A DNA stretch of 64,000 nt from Nocardioides sp. HDW12B (lineage in GTDB: Bacteria > Actinomycetota > Actinomycetes > Propionibacteriales > Nocardioidaceae): assembly GCF_011299595.1 (NCBI RefSeq), contig NZ_CP049867.1:1302001-1366000 (forward strand), in the 5' to 3' direction. A program made the position numbers and the translations under genes. Positions 43,555 through 52,683 of this stretch are shown here, piece after piece. The notes under the pieces are model-generated. The model searched no databases. It saw nothing but the letters and a program-made list of their open reading frames with translations, and was not told where the DNA came from. Position 1 is the first letter of the stretch; each line of letters starts with the position of its first letter.

Positions 43555-44619
43555 ATGAGCATCGACGAGCACAGCAGCCCGGGCGCCCTGCCGCGCACCG
43601 AACGCCCTGACGCACCCGCCTACCTGACCCGTCACCGGGTACGCCGTTCTGCCCAGCCCGCCGCTGACCAGGCAGCGGAGGCGGAGGAGGACACGTCCGT
43701 TCCGCTCTACCTGCGCCAGTTCAGAGGCCGCGGGGACCACCGCAGCGACCCGGTCATGTACGACGGCAACGTCGTCGGCAACGCCCGCGCCTGGGCGGAG
43801 GTGACCCGCACCAAGGAGATCGTGCCCGAGCGACGCGACCAGCTCGCCGACATCGACTGCGACATCTACCTCGTACGGCACGGCGAGACGCAGGGCTACT
43901 CCTCCGAGTCGGGTCTGACGCCGCTCGGGTCGTGGCAGGCACACCGCCGCGGCCAGGAGCTGGCGCGCCGCGTCTTCGACGGCCAGAAGGTCGAGCTGCT
44001 GTGCGCCCCCACCAACCGGGCACGGCAGACGGCCGAGCACCTGCGCCGGGGACTCCTCGACAACGTCGAGCTCTACGGACGCGGCGAACCCGACATCAGC
44101 CAGCTCAACGACGACCGCAACTTCCGCAACTTCGAGGTCGCCACACCCGAAGGCCCCAGGGACGTCACTAGCGCCTTCCGCCTCTACCACCGCGAGATGG
44201 AGAAGTACGAGCGCGTCGGACTCGGCGAGCGGCCCGGCTGGTTGGTCGACGTCGACCGGTTCTGGGGAATCCAGCAGGGAGGCGGCGACCCGATCACCCA
44301 CTGGCTGACGATGCCGATGATGTACTTCGAGCCCCCCGTCTCATGTGTGCGCAGGTTCTGGCGCGGCATCCTGACGGCTCGGGAGAACACCGATGCCCGC
44401 AGCATCATCGTCGCCACCCACTCCGGGCCGATCCGGGCGTTCGCCACCCTCGCCATGGGCTACGACCCCGGCGAGCCGTTCAACACCGAGTTCGTCCGGG
44501 TTCGCCTCGTCGCCGGCGGCACCACGGCTCTCGTGCTCTACCGCAACCGCGTCCAGGAAGTCGTCATCCCCGACCTCGACGCGCTGCCCCCGAACTCCGA
44601 CACCCGATTCCAGGAGTGA
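43555..44619 (+). CDS. Histidine phosphatase-family protein, candidate aryl-phosphate phosphatase
   Basis: 354 residues. The first ~100 are a non-conserved extension. The histidine phosphatase core starts at IYLVRHGETQGYSSESGLTPLG, with the phospho-accepting His in RHG, the Arg of NRARQTAEHLRRG and the second catalytic His in IIVATHSGPIRAFATLAMG. The active-site residues R-H-G, R, E and H appear intact. Placed just before the two PEP-synthase-like genes, it could hydrolyse a phosphorylated aromatic intermediate. ATG 43555 is preferred, with GAGG upstream, over GTG 43546. Confidence 0.83.
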   Translation: MSIDEHSSPGALPRTERPDAPAYLTRHRVRRSAQPAADQAAEAEEDTSVPLYLRQFRGRGDHRSDPVMYDGNVVGNARAWAEVTRTKEIVPERRDQLADIDCDIYLVRHGETQGYSSESGLTPLGSWQAHRRGQELARRVFDGQKVELLCAPTNRARQTAEHLRRGLLDNVELYGRGEPDISQLNDDRNFRNFEVATPEGPRDVTSAFRLYHREMEKYERVGLGERPGWLVDVDRFWGIQQGGGDPITHWLTMPMMYFEPPVSCVRRFWRGILTARENTDARSIIVATHSGPIRAFATLAMGYDPGEPFNTEFVRVRLVAGGTTALVLYRNRVQEVVIPDLDALPPNSDTRFQE

Positions 44620-44624
44620 CCCAG

Positions 44625-45728
44625 ATGACCGAATGCCCCAGCGTCCTGCCGTTCGGCAACCTGGCCGCCGAGTTCCACCCCCAGGTCGGCGGCAAGTGCG
44701 CCTCCTTGGGAGTGATGATCCAGGCCGGGCTCCCCGTCCCGCCAGGATTCGCGATCACCACCCACGCCTTCGCGGAGGCCGGTGAAGCCTCCGGCTTGAT
44801 GCCGCGCATCAGCGAGCTCCTCGCGCAGACCGACATCACGGACTCGGCCGCCCTCGAGGCCGCTGCCGCACAAGCCCGCGAAATGGTGACCAGCTGGAAG
44901 CTGCTGGACGAGCACCAGAACCTCCTCGACCAGAACTACGCCGAGCTGTGCGAGCTCGTCGGTATCCCGGACGTCCCGGTCGCCGTCCGCTCCTCCGCTA
45001 CCTCCGAGGACTCCCCGGACGCATCGTTCGCCGGCGAGCACGACACCTACTTGTGGGTGTGCGGCATCGACAACGTGCGGCAGAAGGTCCGCGAGTGCTG
45101 GGCGAGCCTGTTCACGGAGCGGGCCATCGTCTACCGAGCCGAGATGGGCTACCCCCACGACGAGGTCGACATGGCCGTCGCCGTGCAGAAGATGGTCAAG
45201 CCCCGTAGCGCGGGCGTCGCCTTCACCCTCGACCCGACCAACGGCGACCGGTCCGGCATCTGCATCGACGCGGCCTGGGGTTTCGGCGAAGGGGTCGTCT
45301 CCGGCGACGTCACCCCGGACAACTTCCTGGTCGACAAGGTCATGTGGAGCATCAACCGGCGAACCATCAGCCCCAAGACCCACGCCCACCTGCTGGTCGC
45401 GTCCGACAACGGCGCCCACCCGACGGTCGGCCGTGTGGAACTGCCGGCGGAGCAGGTCCACGCCCCGTCGCTGACCGACGAGGAGATCGTCGCCGTAGCG
45501 AGGCTGGCCCGCACCGCGGAGAAACACTACGGGAGCCCGCAGGACATCGAGTGGGCCGTCGACGAGGACCTCCCGCCCGGCGAAAACGTCGTCCTCCTCC
45601 AGGCGCGCCCCGAAACCGTGTGGAGCAAGAAGCACCACGCCGTCAGCGGCAAGAAGGACCCCATGGCCTCCATCGTCGACACCTTGGTCAACCCCCTCTC
45701 TGCCAGGAAGGGGGCCGCGACGGGCTGA
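44625..45728 (+). CDS. PEP-synthase-like ATP-binding subunit (PpsB/CreI-type aryl kinase)
   Basis: 367 residues covering only the N-terminal, ATP-grasp part of PEP synthase/PPDK: VGGKCASLGVMIQAGLPVPPGFAITTHAF, the nucleotide-binding VAVRSSATSEDSPDASFAGEHDTYL, and AWGFGEGVVSGDVTPDNFLVDK, ending VLLQARPETVW. The phosphohistidine and PEP/pyruvate domains are missing; the first is encoded by the next gene. The size fits the ~40-kDa subunit of Thauera phenylphosphate synthase. With its partner it should transfer phosphate from ATP via His to an acceptor. CAGGAG precedes ATG 44625. Confidence 0.88.
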   Translation: MTECPSVLPFGNLAAEFHPQVGGKCASLGVMIQAGLPVPPGFAITTHAFAEAGEASGLMPRISELLAQTDITDSAALEAAAAQAREMVTSWKLLDEHQNLLDQNYAELCELVGIPDVPVAVRSSATSEDSPDASFAGEHDTYLWVCGIDNVRQKVRECWASLFTERAIVYRAEMGYPHDEVDMAVAVQKMVKPRSAGVAFTLDPTNGDRSGICIDAAWGFGEGVVSGDVTPDNFLVDKVMWSINRRTISPKTHAHLLVASDNGAHPTVGRVELPAEQVHAPSLTDEEIVAVARLARTAEKHYGSPQDIEWAVDEDLPPGENVVLLQARPETVWSKKHHAVSGKKDPMASIVDTLVNPLSARKGAATG

Positions 45729-45801
45729 CTCGGGTCAGCACAGCGCACTTGCGCGCACATCCCACGACTCGACACCTCACCCGACGCAAGGAAGAAGACC
45801 C

Positions 45802-47616
45802 ATGGCCGATCGTTTCCCCAGCCCCTTCGAGATCGAAGCACCCGACGGTGCCGACGGCTGGCAAGAGCTGTACTCCTACTCCGCCGTGTTCTCCAGGGAA
45901 CGCCGCGACTACGAGGACGGCGGCTTCTGGTTCCACGACGGAGTCCACTGGCCCGAGGCCCTCACGCCATGGGACGCCGGCGTGTTCGAGGTCGCCATCG
46001 CCTCGCTCGGCCAGTACAACACCCGCCACTACCTCGTCCCGCCCGCCTACGGCGTCGACTTCCGTATCCTCAACGGCTACGCCTACCTCAGCCCCGTGCC
46101 GGCCCCGGAGGGCGACATCGAGAGCCGGGTGCCGCACTTCATGGAGCGGGCCGGCTACTACTTCGCCAACTGGGACCGCCTCTACGACGACTGGCTGGTC
46201 AAGGTCCGGGCGTTGGTGCAGCAGATGAGCGAGCTCGACTTCAGCCCGCTGCCCGAGATGGAGGACATGGACGTCATCACCTCCGGCGCCGGCCGCGGGT
46301 CCGGTGACCGGTTGCTCTCCACCTACCACCGGCTCCTCGATCACGTCGTCACCCTGTGGCAGCACCACTTCGAGTTCCTCAACCTCGGCTACGCCGCCTA
46401 CCTCGACTTCTTCGGCTTCTGCAAGGCCGCCTTCCCCTCCATCCCCGACCTGGCAATCGCCAAGATGGTCGCCGGCGTCGACGTCGACCTGTTCAAGCCC
46501 GACGACCACCTCAAGAGCCTCGCCCGGCTGGCCGTGAGCAGCAGCATCGACGACCGCTTCGACGGCGGCAGCCCCGACGAGGTGTGGGCCAAGCTCGGGA
46601 CCGACGAGGCCGGGCGGGCGTGGATCGCCGAGTGGGACAAGGCCGCGGAACCGTGGTTCAACTTCTCCACCGGTTCCGGGTTTTACCACTCCGACAAGAT
46701 CTGGATCCAGAACCTCGAGGTCCCCCTGGGCTACATCACCGACTACATCGTCAAGGTCAAGGAGGGCGTGGACCTCAACCGGCCCGTGGAAAAGCTGCAC
46801 GCCGAGCGCGACCGGGTCGCCTCCGAGTACCGCGAGCTGCTCGACTCCGACGACGACCGCGAGACGTTCGACGGCAAGCTCGGCCTCTCGCGCACTGTGT
46901 TCCCCTACGTGGAGAACCACAACTTCTACGTCGAGCACTGGGCCCACTCGGTGATCTGGCGCAAGATGCGCGAGCTCGGCGACGTGCTCAAGGACGCCGG
47001 CTTCATCGCCGAGACCGACGACGTGTTCATGTTCCGCCGCTCCGAGCTGGTCGAAGTCCTGTTCGACCTGTACGCGGGATGGGCGGTTGGTGCCCCCTCG
47101 CGGGGCCCCGCCCTGTGGCCCCAGCAGATCGAGCGCCGCCACGCCATCCACAACACCCTCAAGGGCTGGTCGGCCCCGCCGGCGCTCGGTGTGCCACCCG
47201 AGGTCGTCACCGAGCCCTTCACCGTCATGTTGTGGGGCATCACTTCCGACTCGGTGTCGGCCTGGCTCAACACCGGCAGCGACTCCGACGACGGTTCCCT
47301 GAGCGGCTTCGCGGCCTCGCCCGGCCTCGTCGAGGGACCCGCGCGCGTCATCTTCTCCGCCGACCAGATCAGCGAGATCGAAGACGGCGAGATCCTCGTC
47401 GCCCCCCTGACCGCACCGTCCTGGGCGCCGGTGTTCGGCAAGATCAAGGCCACCGTCACCGACGTCGGCGGAATGATGAGCCACGCGGCCATCGTCTGCC
47501 GCGAGTACGGCCTCCCGGCCGTCACCGGCACCGCGTTCGGCACCAAGAACATCACCACCGGCCAGCTGATCCGCGTGGACGGCAACACCGGCACGGTCAC
47601 GATCCTCGAGGGCTGA
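45802..47616 (+). CDS. PEP-synthase-like phosphohistidine subunit (PpsA/CreH-type aryl kinase)
   Basis: 604 residues, matching the ~70-kDa phenylphosphate synthase subunit. The C-terminal ~110 residues are the swivelling phosphohistidine domain: LVEGPARVIFSADQI, ILVAPLTAPSWAPVF, and VGGMMSHAAIVCREYGLPAVTG with His561 as carrier. The N-terminal ~480 residues, rich in Trp/Tyr/Phe (GFWFHDGVHWPEALTPWD, FEFLNLGYAAYLDFFGFCKAAFP), have no counterpart in PEP synthase proper and probably bind the acceptor. No PEP/pyruvate TIM barrel is present, so this is not a gluconeogenic enzyme. 73 non-coding bases separate it from the ATP-grasp subunit. Confidence 0.87.
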   Translation: MADRFPSPFEIEAPDGADGWQELYSYSAVFSRERRDYEDGGFWFHDGVHWPEALTPWDAGVFEVAIASLGQYNTRHYLVPPAYGVDFRILNGYAYLSPVPAPEGDIESRVPHFMERAGYYFANWDRLYDDWLVKVRALVQQMSELDFSPLPEMEDMDVITSGAGRGSGDRLLSTYHRLLDHVVTLWQHHFEFLNLGYAAYLDFFGFCKAAFPSIPDLAIAKMVAGVDVDLFKPDDHLKSLARLAVSSSIDDRFDGGSPDEVWAKLGTDEAGRAWIAEWDKAAEPWFNFSTGSGFYHSDKIWIQNLEVPLGYITDYIVKVKEGVDLNRPVEKLHAERDRVASEYRELLDSDDDRETFDGKLGLSRTVFPYVENHNFYVEHWAHSVIWRKMRELGDVLKDAGFIAETDDVFMFRRSELVEVLFDLYAGWAVGAPSRGPALWPQQIERRHAIHNTLKGWSAPPALGVPPEVVTEPFTVMLWGITSDSVSAWLNTGSDSDDGSLSGFAASPGLVEGPARVIFSADQISEIEDGEILVAPLTAPSWAPVFGKIKATVTDVGGMMSHAAIVCREYGLPAVTGTAFGTKNITTGQLIRVDGNTGTVTILEG

Positions 47617-47695
47617 ACGCTCCCTCCGCCCACTCTGCCCACCGGCCCGACCGCATCTGAAGGCCTGAGACCGTCCCACAAGGAGAGACAACGAC

Positions 47696-48952
47696 ATGCT
47701 GACTGTCGAGCAGAACGAAGAACTGACCCAGGTGGGTCCCGGCACTCCCATGGGTGAGCTGCTCCGGCGCTACTGGTACCCCATCGCGTTCGAGCAGGAC
47801 TTCGACAAGCGACCCAGCAAGACCGTGCGGCTGCTCGGGGAGAACTGGACGCTGTACAAGACCCCCTCGGGCAAGTACGGGATCATCGGCGAGGCCTGCC
47901 CCCACCGCCGTGCCTCCCTGACCTACGGCATCGTCCACGAGGACGGCATCCGTTGTGGCTACCACGGCTGGAAGTACGACTTCAACGGCCAGTGCGTCGA
48001 GCAGCCGGCCGAGAACGACAACACGACCTTCCGCGACAAGATCAAGGCCAAGGCCGGCGTCGCCCAGGTCCTCGGAGGAATGGTCTGGGTCTACGTCGGA
48101 CCCACCCCGGTGCCCGAGCTTCCCCGCTTCGACGTCTACGTCCTGAACGGCATCAGGGACGTCGGCGTCGCGACGCTGAACTGCAACTGGTTGCAGATCA
48201 TGGAGAACTCCGTCGACCCGCACCACGTGGAGTGGCTGCACGGCGCCTACTTCGAGTTCCTGGGCCAGACCCAGGGATTCGAGGCACCCAAGTCGTTCCA
48301 GAAGAAGCACATCAAGGTCGCCTTCGACGAGTTCGAGTACGGCATCATCAAGCGTCGGATCCTCGAGGGACACGGCGAAGAGAACGACGACTGGGCCATC
48401 GGCCACCCGCTGATGTTCCCCTACGGCATGCGCGTCGGCGGGCAGTGGATCGACCAGATGCAGATCCGCGTGCCGATCGACGACACCCACACCTGGAAGC
48501 TCTTCTACTCCCTGCACCACCCCGAGGGCGGCACCTGGGAGAAGCAGGAGCGTCCCGTGGTCTACGACTTTGAGATCTACGACGAGGACGGCAACTTCGT
48601 CACCGACTACGTTGAGGGCCAGGACGCGATGGCTTGGGTCTCGCAAGGCGAGATCACCGACCGTACCCAGGAACACCTGGGGCGCTCCGACCAGGGCGTC
48701 GCCATGCTCCGCAAGATGTTCAAGGAGGCGATGTCCTCGGTCGAGGACGGTGAGGACCCGCCGGGCGTGGTGCGCGAGAAGCACGACGTGATCGACCTGC
48801 CCTGCGAGAAGGACAAGTTCGGTGCCGGCACCGCGTTCACCGACCAGTGGATCAACGGTGGCTCGATGCGGTACAGCCCGATCCGCGAGGAGCTCCTCAA
48901 GCTTCACCGCGACGCCGCCGCCGTGCGGGAGAAGGCGGACTCCGGTGCGTGA
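47696..48952 (+). CDS. Rieske ring-hydroxylating oxygenase, phthalate-dioxygenase type
   Basis: 418 residues. Rieske centre ligands Cys68/His70 (CPHRRASL) and Cys87/His90 (CGYHGWKYDFNG). The mononuclear iron site is in MENSVDPHHVEWLHG (N-x2-D-x2-H-x4-H) near residues 175-188. The wide C-terminal pocket and the absence of a beta-subunit gene place it with the homo-oligomeric phthalate 4,5-dioxygenase / O-demethylase group. It would be the ring-activating (or O-dealkylating) step. The cognate PDR-type reductase is encoded three genes downstream. It lies directly after the aryl-kinase-like pair, which is the key contextual clue. Good ribosome site before ATG 47696. Confidence 0.93.
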   Translation: MLTVEQNEELTQVGPGTPMGELLRRYWYPIAFEQDFDKRPSKTVRLLGENWTLYKTPSGKYGIIGEACPHRRASLTYGIVHEDGIRCGYHGWKYDFNGQCVEQPAENDNTTFRDKIKAKAGVAQVLGGMVWVYVGPTPVPELPRFDVYVLNGIRDVGVATLNCNWLQIMENSVDPHHVEWLHGAYFEFLGQTQGFEAPKSFQKKHIKVAFDEFEYGIIKRRILEGHGEENDDWAIGHPLMFPYGMRVGGQWIDQMQIRVPIDDTHTWKLFYSLHHPEGGTWEKQERPVVYDFEIYDEDGNFVTDYVEGQDAMAWVSQGEITDRTQEHLGRSDQGVAMLRKMFKEAMSSVEDGEDPPGVVREKHDVIDLPCEKDKFGAGTAFTDQWINGGSMRYSPIREELLKLHRDAAAVREKADSGA

Positions 48953-49238
48953 GATCGACCAAGCACGGCGGGCGGCCCACCACGGACCGATGCCGGACCT
49001 GCCGCCGGACCCCTACCTGCTGCCGCCGCCGGGGGACTGGTTCGCCTCCGACGCGGCCCACCACCTGCTCGACAAGCCGAAGTTCTGCCCTTCCTGCGCA
49101 TCGTCGTTGGACCGCGGCCTGACCACGGAGTGGTGGAGCGGGCACGAGCGGATCTTCATGACGTGGTGCGCGGCGTGCCGGTGGACCGGGAACGTGGTGC
49201 TGTTCGACAAGGCGATCATCGAGGAGCCGGAGCACTGA
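48945..49238 (+). CDS. Small zinc-ribbon-like protein
   Basis: 97 residues from GTG 48945, which overlaps the oxygenase stop by 8 bases; ATG 48990 is an alternative. Two C-x2-C knuckles, FCPSC and WCAAC, are separated by ~30 residues, suggesting a zinc ribbon or rubredoxin-like fold. The N-terminus is proline-rich (PDLPPDPYLLPPPGDW). No family was recognised. The tight coupling to the Rieske oxygenase suggests a small accessory factor (assembly, electron transfer or regulation). Confidence 0.72.
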   Translation: MREIDQARRAAHHGPMPDLPPDPYLLPPPGDWFASDAAHHLLDKPKFCPSCASSLDRGLTTEWWSGHERIFMTWCAACRWTGNVVLFDKAIIEEPEH

Positions 49239-49239
49239 G

Positions 49240-49905
49240 ATGACTGTCCCCGCCCTGGTGCTCGACTTCGGTGGCCCGGTCCTCCTCACGCCCTTCGAGC
49301 TGGTCGAGGAGCGGACCGGGACCCCGATCCACGCCCTCCTGCACGGCCGCGGACCGCTGGCATCCCCAGACGACCCGGATCCGGTCTGGCAGGACCTCCA
49401 GGCGGGCCGGATCACCGAACGTGACTACTGGGCAGACCGAGCGCTGCAGTGGGACCGGGAGGGGGGCCACGGCTCGGACATCAGGGCGATGATCGCGCAC
49501 CTGTACGAGCCGCCGCGCCCCAGCCTGGTCCGTGAGGAGGCGCGTCGGCTGGTGCGCGACGCCCTAGCCGCCGGGCACCCCGTCGGGATCCTCACCAACG
49601 ACCTGCACGCCTTCCACTCCGAGGAGTGGGTGCAGCAGATCGAGATCGTCGGTGACGTCGACGTCGTCGTGGACGGATCCCTCGAAGGGCACCTCAAGCC
49701 CGACCCCAGGCTCTACGTGCTGCTGTCCGAACGGCTCGACGTCAGCTTCGCCGACATGGTCTTCCTCGACGATCAGGCCACCAACATCAGAGGTGCCGAG
49801 GCGCTCGGCATCCCATCGGTGCTGTTCGACGTCACCGACCCCGAGACGTCCTACGCAGAGGTGCGCAAGCTCCTCCAGCTACCCGAGGAGGACCACGATG
49901 GTTGA
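49240..49905 (+). CDS. HAD-superfamily hydrolase (subfamily IA), candidate phosphatase
   Basis: 221 residues. Motif I is ALVLDFGGPVLL: the nucleophile Asp is present but the usual second Asp is Gly, as in the YihX-like and epoxide-hydrolase-N-like HAD groups. Motif II GILTNDLHAF, Lys in LKPDPRLY, motif IV MVFLDDQATNIRGAEALG. The all-helical cap (~20-95) follows motif I. A phosphatase role fits a pathway that passes through an aryl phosphate; a dehalogenase or unrelated repair role is also possible. It overlaps the reductase start by 8 bases. Confidence 0.82.
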   Translation: MTVPALVLDFGGPVLLTPFELVEERTGTPIHALLHGRGPLASPDDPDPVWQDLQAGRITERDYWADRALQWDREGGHGSDIRAMIAHLYEPPRPSLVREEARRLVRDALAAGHPVGILTNDLHAFHSEEWVQQIEIVGDVDVVVDGSLEGHLKPDPRLYVLLSERLDVSFADMVFLDDQATNIRGAEALGIPSVLFDVTDPETSYAEVRKLLQLPEEDHDG

Positions 49906-50866
49906 GCAGCGCGAGCTTCGCGTCACCCAGATGACCCTCGAGGCCGAGGGAGTGCTCTCGCTCCGGCTCACCCGGATCGAGAGCGACAAACCGCTACCGG
50001 CGTGGGAACCCGGATCCCACATCGACGTCTACGTCCCCGACGGCACGACCCGGCAGTACTCGCTGTGTGGCGACCCCGAAGACCTGTCCTCCTACCAGGT
50101 GGCGGTCCTGCGTGAACCCGAAGGCCGCGGCGGCTCGGCCTTCATCCACGACGAGCTCAGGGTCGGAGACCGGCTGCTGGTGACGCGCCCCAAGCAAGGC
50201 TTCGCCCTCGAAGACGCGACCTACCACGCACTGGTCGCCGGCGGGGTCGGCATCACTCCCATCATGGCGTTCGCCGAGCACCTCGACCGCCAAGGTCGCC
50301 CGTTCCGACTGGTCTACGGCGGCCGCACCCGGGACTCCATGGCGTTCTGCCCTCGCCTGGGCGCTCTGGGGGAACGGGTGGAGCTGCTCGCCGAGGACGT
50401 CGACGGCAGGCCCGACCTCGACGACGTCGTCAAGCAGCTCCCCGACGGTGGGCTGATCTACGTGTGCGGGCCACTGCCGCTGCTGCGAGCCGTCGAGGCG
50501 GCCGCCGAAGCCGTCCACGGACCCGACCAGGACGTGGTGCGGTTCGAGCTCTTCAGCCGCGCCGGCGTCGAACCGAAGGAGTCGGTGCCTCTCGACGGCG
50601 ACAACTACGAGCTCGTGCTCGCCAAGTCCGGCCACACCCTGCGGATGAAGCCCGACGCCAACATCCTCGACACCGTCCTCGCGCTGGGCGTCGAGGTCGA
50701 GAACGACTGCCGCGACGGGATCTGCGGGTCCTGCATCACCAGCGTCGTCGCAGGCACCGTCGACCACCGGGACCTCGTCCTGACACGCAAGGAGCAAGCC
50801 GCCATGAACAAGATGATGATCTGCTGCTCCCGACCGACCAGCGACCGGCTGGAGCTCGACCTGTGA
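49898..50866 (+). CDS. Phthalate dioxygenase reductase-type oxidoreductase (FMN, NADH, 2Fe-2S)
   Basis: 322 residues. FMN-binding barrel ~1-100 with TRQYSLCGDPED. NAD(H) domain ~105-225 with LVAGGVGITPIMAFAEHL and YVCGPLPLLRAVE. C-terminal plant-type ferredoxin ~235-322 with CRDGICGSCITSVV and the distal Cys in MMICCSRPT (C-x4-C-x2-C ... C). This domain order is the PDR/VanB class, the proper electron donor for the Rieske oxygenase at 47696. The start lies within the end of the HAD gene. Confidence 0.93.
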   Translation: MVEQRELRVTQMTLEAEGVLSLRLTRIESDKPLPAWEPGSHIDVYVPDGTTRQYSLCGDPEDLSSYQVAVLREPEGRGGSAFIHDELRVGDRLLVTRPKQGFALEDATYHALVAGGVGITPIMAFAEHLDRQGRPFRLVYGGRTRDSMAFCPRLGALGERVELLAEDVDGRPDLDDVVKQLPDGGLIYVCGPLPLLRAVEAAAEAVHGPDQDVVRFELFSRAGVEPKESVPLDGDNYELVLAKSGHTLRMKPDANILDTVLALGVEVENDCRDGICGSCITSVVAGTVDHRDLVLTRKEQAAMNKMMICCSRPTSDRLELDL

Positions 50867-51672
50867 TAGATGACGCCACCCGGACCGAGGTCGCCGGGCT
50901 CCTCCTCGACGCCTACGAGACCGGCAAACCCATTCCGCCGCTCACCGCGACCTACGACCTGACGCTCGAGGACGCGTACGCCATCCAGGTCCTGCAGATC
51001 GAACGGTTCCTCGCGCAAGGCCGCAGCGTGAGAGGACGCAAAGTGGGACTGACCAGCGCCGCCATGCAGCGACTGCTGGGAGTCGACGAACCCGACTTCG
51101 GGCACCTCCTCGACGACTTCTTCTACCTCGAGCACGCGCCGATCCCGCTGACCCGCTTCGTCCAGCCCCGGATCGAACCCGAGGTCGCGTTCGTGCTGAA
51201 GAAGCCCCTGACCGGGCCCGGCGTCACCGCGCACGAAGCCATCGGCGCGGTCGACTTCGTCCTCCCCGCGCTCGAGATCGTCGACAGCCGCATCGAGGAC
51301 TGGAGGATCGGCCTGTTCGACACCATCGCCGACAACGCCAGCTCCGGCGCCGTGGTCCTCGGCTCCACACCCACCCCCCTAGCCGACGTCGACCTCCGCC
51401 TCTCCGGCTGCGTCATGACCCGCAACGGGGCCGTGGCCGGCACCGGAGCCGGCGGCGCAGTCCTCGGATCGCCGTTGACTTCACTGGTCTGGCTCGCCAA
51501 CACCGTCGGCGCCCGCGGAGTCGCCCTCGAAGCCGGACAGGTCATCCTCCCCGGCTCCGTCTGCGCGATGTCACCCGTCGCCGCAGGCGACGTCTTCACT
51601 GCGACCTTCGCCGGCCTCGGCAGCGTCACCGCCCGATTCGCCACCCACGACTCCGAGCAGAATGAGGTCTGA
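50863..51672 (+). CDS. 2-oxopent-4-enoate hydratase (meta pathway)
   Basis: 269 residues of the hydratase/decarboxylase family. Landmarks: [78 protein letters not shown] and [20 protein letters not shown]. The family hydrates 2-hydroxypenta-2,4-dienoate to 4-hydroxy-2-oxovalerate (metal-dependent). Its position just before acetaldehyde dehydrogenase and aldolase matches DmpE-F-G order, so hydratase is favoured over decarboxylase. GTG start overlaps the reductase stop. Confidence 0.9.
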   Translation: MIDDATRTEVAGLLLDAYETGKPIPPLTATYDLTLEDAYAIQVLQIERFLAQGRSVRGRKVGLTSAAMQRLLGVDEPDFGHLLDDFFYLEHAPIPLTRFVQPRIEPEVAFVLKKPLTGPGVTAHEAIGAVDFVLPALEIVDSRIEDWRIGLFDTIADNASSGAVVLGSTPTPLADVDLRLSGCVMTRNGAVAGTGAGGAVLGSPLTSLVWLANTVGARGVALEAGQVILPGSVCAMSPVAAGDVFTATFAGLGSVTARFATHDSEQNEV

Positions 51673-51673
51673 C

Positions 51674-52681
51674 ATGACGAACGCCAAGGCAACCGCGGCC
51701 ATCGTCGGCCCCGGCAACATCGGGACCGACCTGATGTTCAAGCTGATGCGGCGCAGCGAGATCATCGAACCGCGCTACATGGTCGGCGTCGACCCCGCCT
51801 CCGACGGTCTGGCACGCGCCAAGCGCCGCGGACTCGAGACCAGCGCCGAGGGCGTCGACTGGCTCCTCGCCCGAGGCGAGCTCCCCGACATCGTCTTCGA
51901 GTGCACCTCGGCCAAGGCCCACGCGGCGAACGCACCCCGCTACGCCGAAGCAGGCATCCTCGCCGTCGACCTCACACCCGCCGCAGTCGGTCCCTACCTG
52001 TGCCCCCCGGTGAACCTGTCTTTCAACCTCGACGCCCCCAACGTCAACATGATCACCTGCGGCGGCCAGGCCACCGTGCCCATAGTCCACGCGGTCTCCT
52101 CGGTCGTACCCGTGCCGTACGCCGAGATCGTCGCGTCGGTCTCCAGCCGCTCCGCCGGACCCGGCACCCGCGCCAACATCGACGAGTTCACCGAGACCAC
52201 CGCATCCGCAGTCGAAGCCGTCGGCGGCGCGACTGTCGGCAAGGCCATCATCATCCTCAACCCCGTCGAACCACCCCTGATGATGCGGAACTCGGTGTTC
52301 TGCGCCATCCCGGCCGAAGCAGGCGAAGCGGGCCCGCTGCAGGACCAGATCCTGGAGTCCGTGCACGCGATGGTGCGCACCGTCCAGGAGTACGTGCCCG
52401 GCTACCACCTGCGAGCAGAACCGCAGTTCGACCCCGCCCGGGGCACCTGGCGCGACCAGGCCCGCATCTTCGTCCCCATCGAGGTCAAGGGCCGCGGCGA
52501 CTACCTCCCCGACTACGCCGGGAACCTCGACATCATCACCGCCGCCGCTGCCCGCGTAGGCGACCTCATGACGGCTCACCGCCTCGGCGTGGAGACCTCG
52601 TGGAAGTCTTCCGCAGACCTCGGCGAGCTCGAGCCCGACGAGGCAGCGGTGGTGGCGACCCACCAGAAGGCAGGAGTCTGA
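51674..52681 (+). CDS. dmpF: Acetaldehyde dehydrogenase (acylating)
   Basis: 335 residues. NAD-binding [20 protein letters not shown], catalytic Cys in [11 protein letters not shown], and conserved [19 protein letters not shown]. It converts acetaldehyde channelled from the aldolase into acetyl-CoA. Encoded 2 bases before the aldolase gene, the usual partner of a channelling complex. ATG 51674 is chosen (GAGG upstream) over ATG 51662. Confidence 0.95.
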   Translation: MTNAKATAAIVGPGNIGTDLMFKLMRRSEIIEPRYMVGVDPASDGLARAKRRGLETSAEGVDWLLARGELPDIVFECTSAKAHAANAPRYAEAGILAVDLTPAAVGPYLCPPVNLSFNLDAPNVNMITCGGQATVPIVHAVSSVVPVPYAEIVASVSSRSAGPGTRANIDEFTETTASAVEAVGGATVGKAIIILNPVEPPLMMRNSVFCAIPAEAGEAGPLQDQILESVHAMVRTVQEYVPGYHLRAEPQFDPARGTWRDQARIFVPIEVKGRGDYLPDYAGNLDIITAAAARVGDLMTAHRLGVETSWKSSADLGELEPDEAAVVATHQKAGV

Positions 52682-52683
52682 CC

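Noticed and set aside
44625-47616. Classical PEP synthase or pyruvate phosphate dikinase
   Set aside because: The C-terminal PEP/pyruvate TIM barrel is missing, the functions are split in two genes, and the phosphohistidine subunit has a long unrelated N-terminal region.
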